DNA from: VAZQ01 sp036406655
GTDB lineage: Bacteria; Pseudomonadota; Alphaproteobacteria; Rhizobiales; Xanthobacteraceae
Assembly (NCBI GenBank): GCA_036406655.1
Contig: DASXAP010000034.1
Span: 1-9,574 of the forward strand
Length of the DNA stretch: 9,574 bases
Direction: 5' to 3'
In this document: positions 8,202-9,574 of the stretch, piece after piece
Position numbering within the stretch: the first letter of the stretch is position 1
Layout: the number at the start of each line of letters is the position of its first letter
Made by a program: the position numbers and the translations under genes
Notes under the pieces: generated by a model
What the model was told of the DNA's origin: nothing
The model's database searches: none
What the model saw: only the letters and a program-made list of their open reading frames with translations

Positions 8202-8819
8202 ATGCCGGCGGACAGGGTGGCACTCGTGACTGCGAATGAGGCTGCGTCGGTGACGGGCGTTCCCCTGCGACAGGTGCATCGAATAATCGACGCCGGCCTG
8301 CTGGAGGGTGCGGTAAGACGACACCGCAATGCGAGACTGCTGAAGCGCAACGCTCTCATCGGCCTCAAGCTGGCTCATGAGACAGCGGACGTTCTTACAG
8401 TCGAAAGCCGGCGCGCCATGGTGGCGAATTTGATCCGCCGCCCGCACCGAGCGATCATTCGCGCCCGCGCCGTGGTGGTCGATGCCCGCCCTGCAGCCAG
8501 GGCAGTCAAATCGGGCCTCCATCAATTGGCGAAGGCGCGGCGGCTCGTATCCAGGACGCCGGGCGTGCTCGGCGGCACGCCGGTGCTCAAGGGAACGCGG
8601 ATCCCGGTGCACGACATCGCCGACATGCTGGCGAACGGGGATGATCCAGCGGCGATCGTGAGGGCTTACCCGCAGCTCGAGAAGGAGCAAGTCCAGCTTG
8701 CCGCGATTTATGCCCTGGCCTATCCGCGCAGGGGCCGCCCCCGCACCAAAACCGTCTGGCGGTCCCGGCCGCCAATGGCATCCAAGACGATTGCCCCTGA
8801 TGCCGTCGTGCGCGCGTGA
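8202..8819 (+). CDS. DUF433 antitoxin with N-terminal helix-turn-helix (VapB45-like)
   Basis: This 205-residue protein has a MerR-like helix-turn-helix at about 8-35 (LVTANEAASVTGVPLRQVHR) and a C-terminal DUF433 domain at about 115-180, seen in GVLGGTPVLKGTRIPVHDI, then DMLANGDDPAAIVRAYPQL and ending near RRGRP. DUF433 proteins with this N-terminal extension are antitoxins for DUF5615 (PIN-like) toxins; the best-known pair is mycobacterial VapB45/VapC45 (Rv2018/Rv2019). Start ATG 8202 is set by GGAGG 7 bases upstream; the in-frame GTG at 8196 is only one base from it. A basic tail (181-205) lies beyond the domain. Its stop overlaps the toxin start (GTGA, 8816-8819), a coupling typical of toxin-antitoxin operons. 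It looks complete and intact. Confidence 0.85.
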   Translation: MPADRVALVTANEAASVTGVPLRQVHRIIDAGLLEGAVRRHRNARLLKRNALIGLKLAHETADVLTVESRRAMVANLIRRPHRAIIRARAVVVDARPAARAVKSGLHQLAKARRLVSRTPGVLGGTPVLKGTRIPVHDIADMLANGDDPAAIVRAYPQLEKEQVQLAAIYALAYPRRGRPRTKTVWRSRPPMASKTIAPDAVVRA

Positions 8820-8980
8820 AGTTCCTGATTGACGAATGCTTAAGTCCCGAGCTCGTCCGGCTCGCGCGCAAACGCGGATATGGAGAATCCACTCATGTCA
8901 CCTGGCTGGGGCTGCGCTCGCGCAAAGACTGGTCGATCGCTAGGCGGCGCGCAGGCCCAGCCGCTCGAGCCGCGGCATGA
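8816..8980 (+). pseudogene. Truncated DUF5615 PIN-like toxin (VapC45-like)
   Basis: The reading frame begins at GTG 8816, overlapping the antitoxin stop by three bases. It gives MKFLIDECLSPELVRLARKR, then GYGESTHVTWLGLRSRKDW and SIARR, which is the N-terminal third of a DUF5615 toxin, including the acidic pair D6/E7 of the LIDE(C/N)LS motif. After about residue 44 it turns into RAGPAARAAA and ends at TGA 8978-8980, 54 residues in all. Family members usually have about 110-130 residues, and the region holding the later acidic motif (typically VTNN-x-x-DF) is absent. The breakpoint at about 8940-8951 coincides with the 3' end of the opposing monooxygenase gene. A working toxin is therefore unlikely. 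Confidence 0.8.
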
Positions 8981-9574
8981 CCTCCTGCATGAAGTACGGC
9001 AGCTCGTCGAGATAGTTGACGAAGCCCATGGCGACCCCGTCGAAGCCGGCGCGGTGAAGCGATTGGAGCTCGCCCGCGACGCCGTCGGGGTCGCCGCGAA
9101 TCGAATAGCTGCCGCCGTAGCCCAGCACGGTCCGGGCCGGATCCCGGGCCCGGTTGCGCTCGTTCTCCTCGGTCGAGCGGCTGCGCGAGCCGAAGTTTCC
9201 GGCATAGAGGGCATATTGGCGCTCGAGCGCCTCCCAGTCCGCATGGTCGACGCAATGTCGGGCATAGGCACTGGCCTCCTGCTGCGACGGGCGGCAGACG
9301 ATCGAGGCGGGAATCCAGACCTGGACGGTGCGGCCTCCCGCGCGGGCGAGCTCCTTGGTCTCGCGCACGCGCGCTGCCGACTCGGCCGGGCTGCGGCAAT
9401 AGTCGAAATGCAGGTCGGAGTTGCGGATGGCGAAGGCGCGTCCCGCCGGCGAGGCGCCGGCGTTCATCATCACGGGGTGGCGGGCTGCGCAAGGGAGCGG
9501 CGCGCCTTCGAGCGCGCGCAGCCGATAGTACCTGCCGGCGAAATCGGCCGCGGGGGCGCCCAACCAGATCGTCC
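8940..9574 (-). CDS. Luciferase-like (LLM class) flavin-dependent monooxygenase, C-terminal part
   Basis: This gene enters from the right edge. About 210 C-terminal residues are visible, in the frame beginning TIWLGAPAADFAGRYYRLR and ending ERLGLRAA with TAG at 8942-8940. The segment (D)F-x-GRYYRL, followed by P-x-x-x-NAGASPAGRAFAIRNSD (33-50 of the visible part) and GYGGSYSIRGDPDGVAGEL then GFDGVAMGFVNYLDELP, is typical of LLM-class oxidoreductases that use FMNH2 and O2, near the RutA / alkanesulfonate / nitrilotriacetate monooxygenase types. The substrate is unknown. The N-terminal half lies outside the window. The stop codon falls in sequence that still matches the truncated toxin on the other strand, so the last residues may not be original. 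Confidence 0.85.
   Translation of the reverse strand, partial: TIWLGAPAADFAGRYYRLRALEGAPLPCAARHPVMMNAGASPAGRAFAIRNSDLHFDYCRSPAESAARVRETKELARAGGRTVQVWIPASIVCRPSQQEASAYARHCVDHADWEALERQYALYAGNFGSRSRSTEENERNRARDPARTVLGYGGSYSIRGDPDGVAGELQSLHRAGFDGVAMGFVNYLDELPYFMQEVMPRLERLGLRAA

Noticed and set aside
7833..8690. 285-codon minus-strand open frame across the antitoxin and its leader
   Set aside because: It is antisense to the DUF433 gene, Arg/His-rich and without motifs. Only the other two minus frames between 7982 and 8190 look protein-like.

Overview
The window is high-GC DNA with compact gene spacing. Gene families and the likely CtrA-type control site point to an alphaproteobacterium, probably Hyphomicrobiales-like; this is inferred from content, not from a marker gene. 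It is mostly conserved chromosomal material, with one decayed accessory patch at about 7.84-8.98 kb.

Layout, left to right. (1) The 3' tail of a thiamine-pyrophosphate enzyme (1-112). (2) A two-gene proteostasis operon, hsp20 (291-701) and lon (715-3129), separated by 13 bases. (3) A roughly 220-base mosaic of perfect palindromes (3202-3420) between lon and the next gene. (4) A six-helix membrane histidine kinase of the PleC/DivJ/PdhS-like type (3541-5127), preceded by TTAACCAT and a tandem TTAAG repeat that look like CtrA-type operators, then a membrane-anchored retropepsin-like protease (5252-5950). (5) On the minus strand, a dusA to TauE/SafE-permease pair (7836 down to 5979) with a 22-base gap, converging on the protease gene. 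(6) A low-GC patch holding a frameshifted gene remnant on the minus strand (about 8190-7982) and a type II toxin-antitoxin locus. The antitoxin (HTH + DUF433, 8202-8819) is intact, but the DUF5615/PIN-like toxin (8816-8980) is cut off after about 44 family-like residues. (7) The 3' part of a luciferase-like flavin monooxygenase on the minus strand (9574-8940), whose stop codon lies exactly at the toxin breakpoint.

How the parts fit together: Hsp20 and Lon are expected to be co-expressed under protein-damage stress, Hsp20 holding misfolded clients and Lon degrading them. The kinase is an orphan, with no response regulator beside it, and its promoter region suggests cell-cycle control. The DUF433/DUF5615 pair resembles mycobacterial VapBC45 and appears to have been disarmed by a deletion or rearrangement that left an orphan antitoxin.

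I found no clearly new multi-gene system. The observations most worth a second look are the Hsp20 lacking a C-terminal IXI tail next to Lon, the operator-like cluster before the kinase, the truncated toxin with its shared junction, and the frameshifted remnant.
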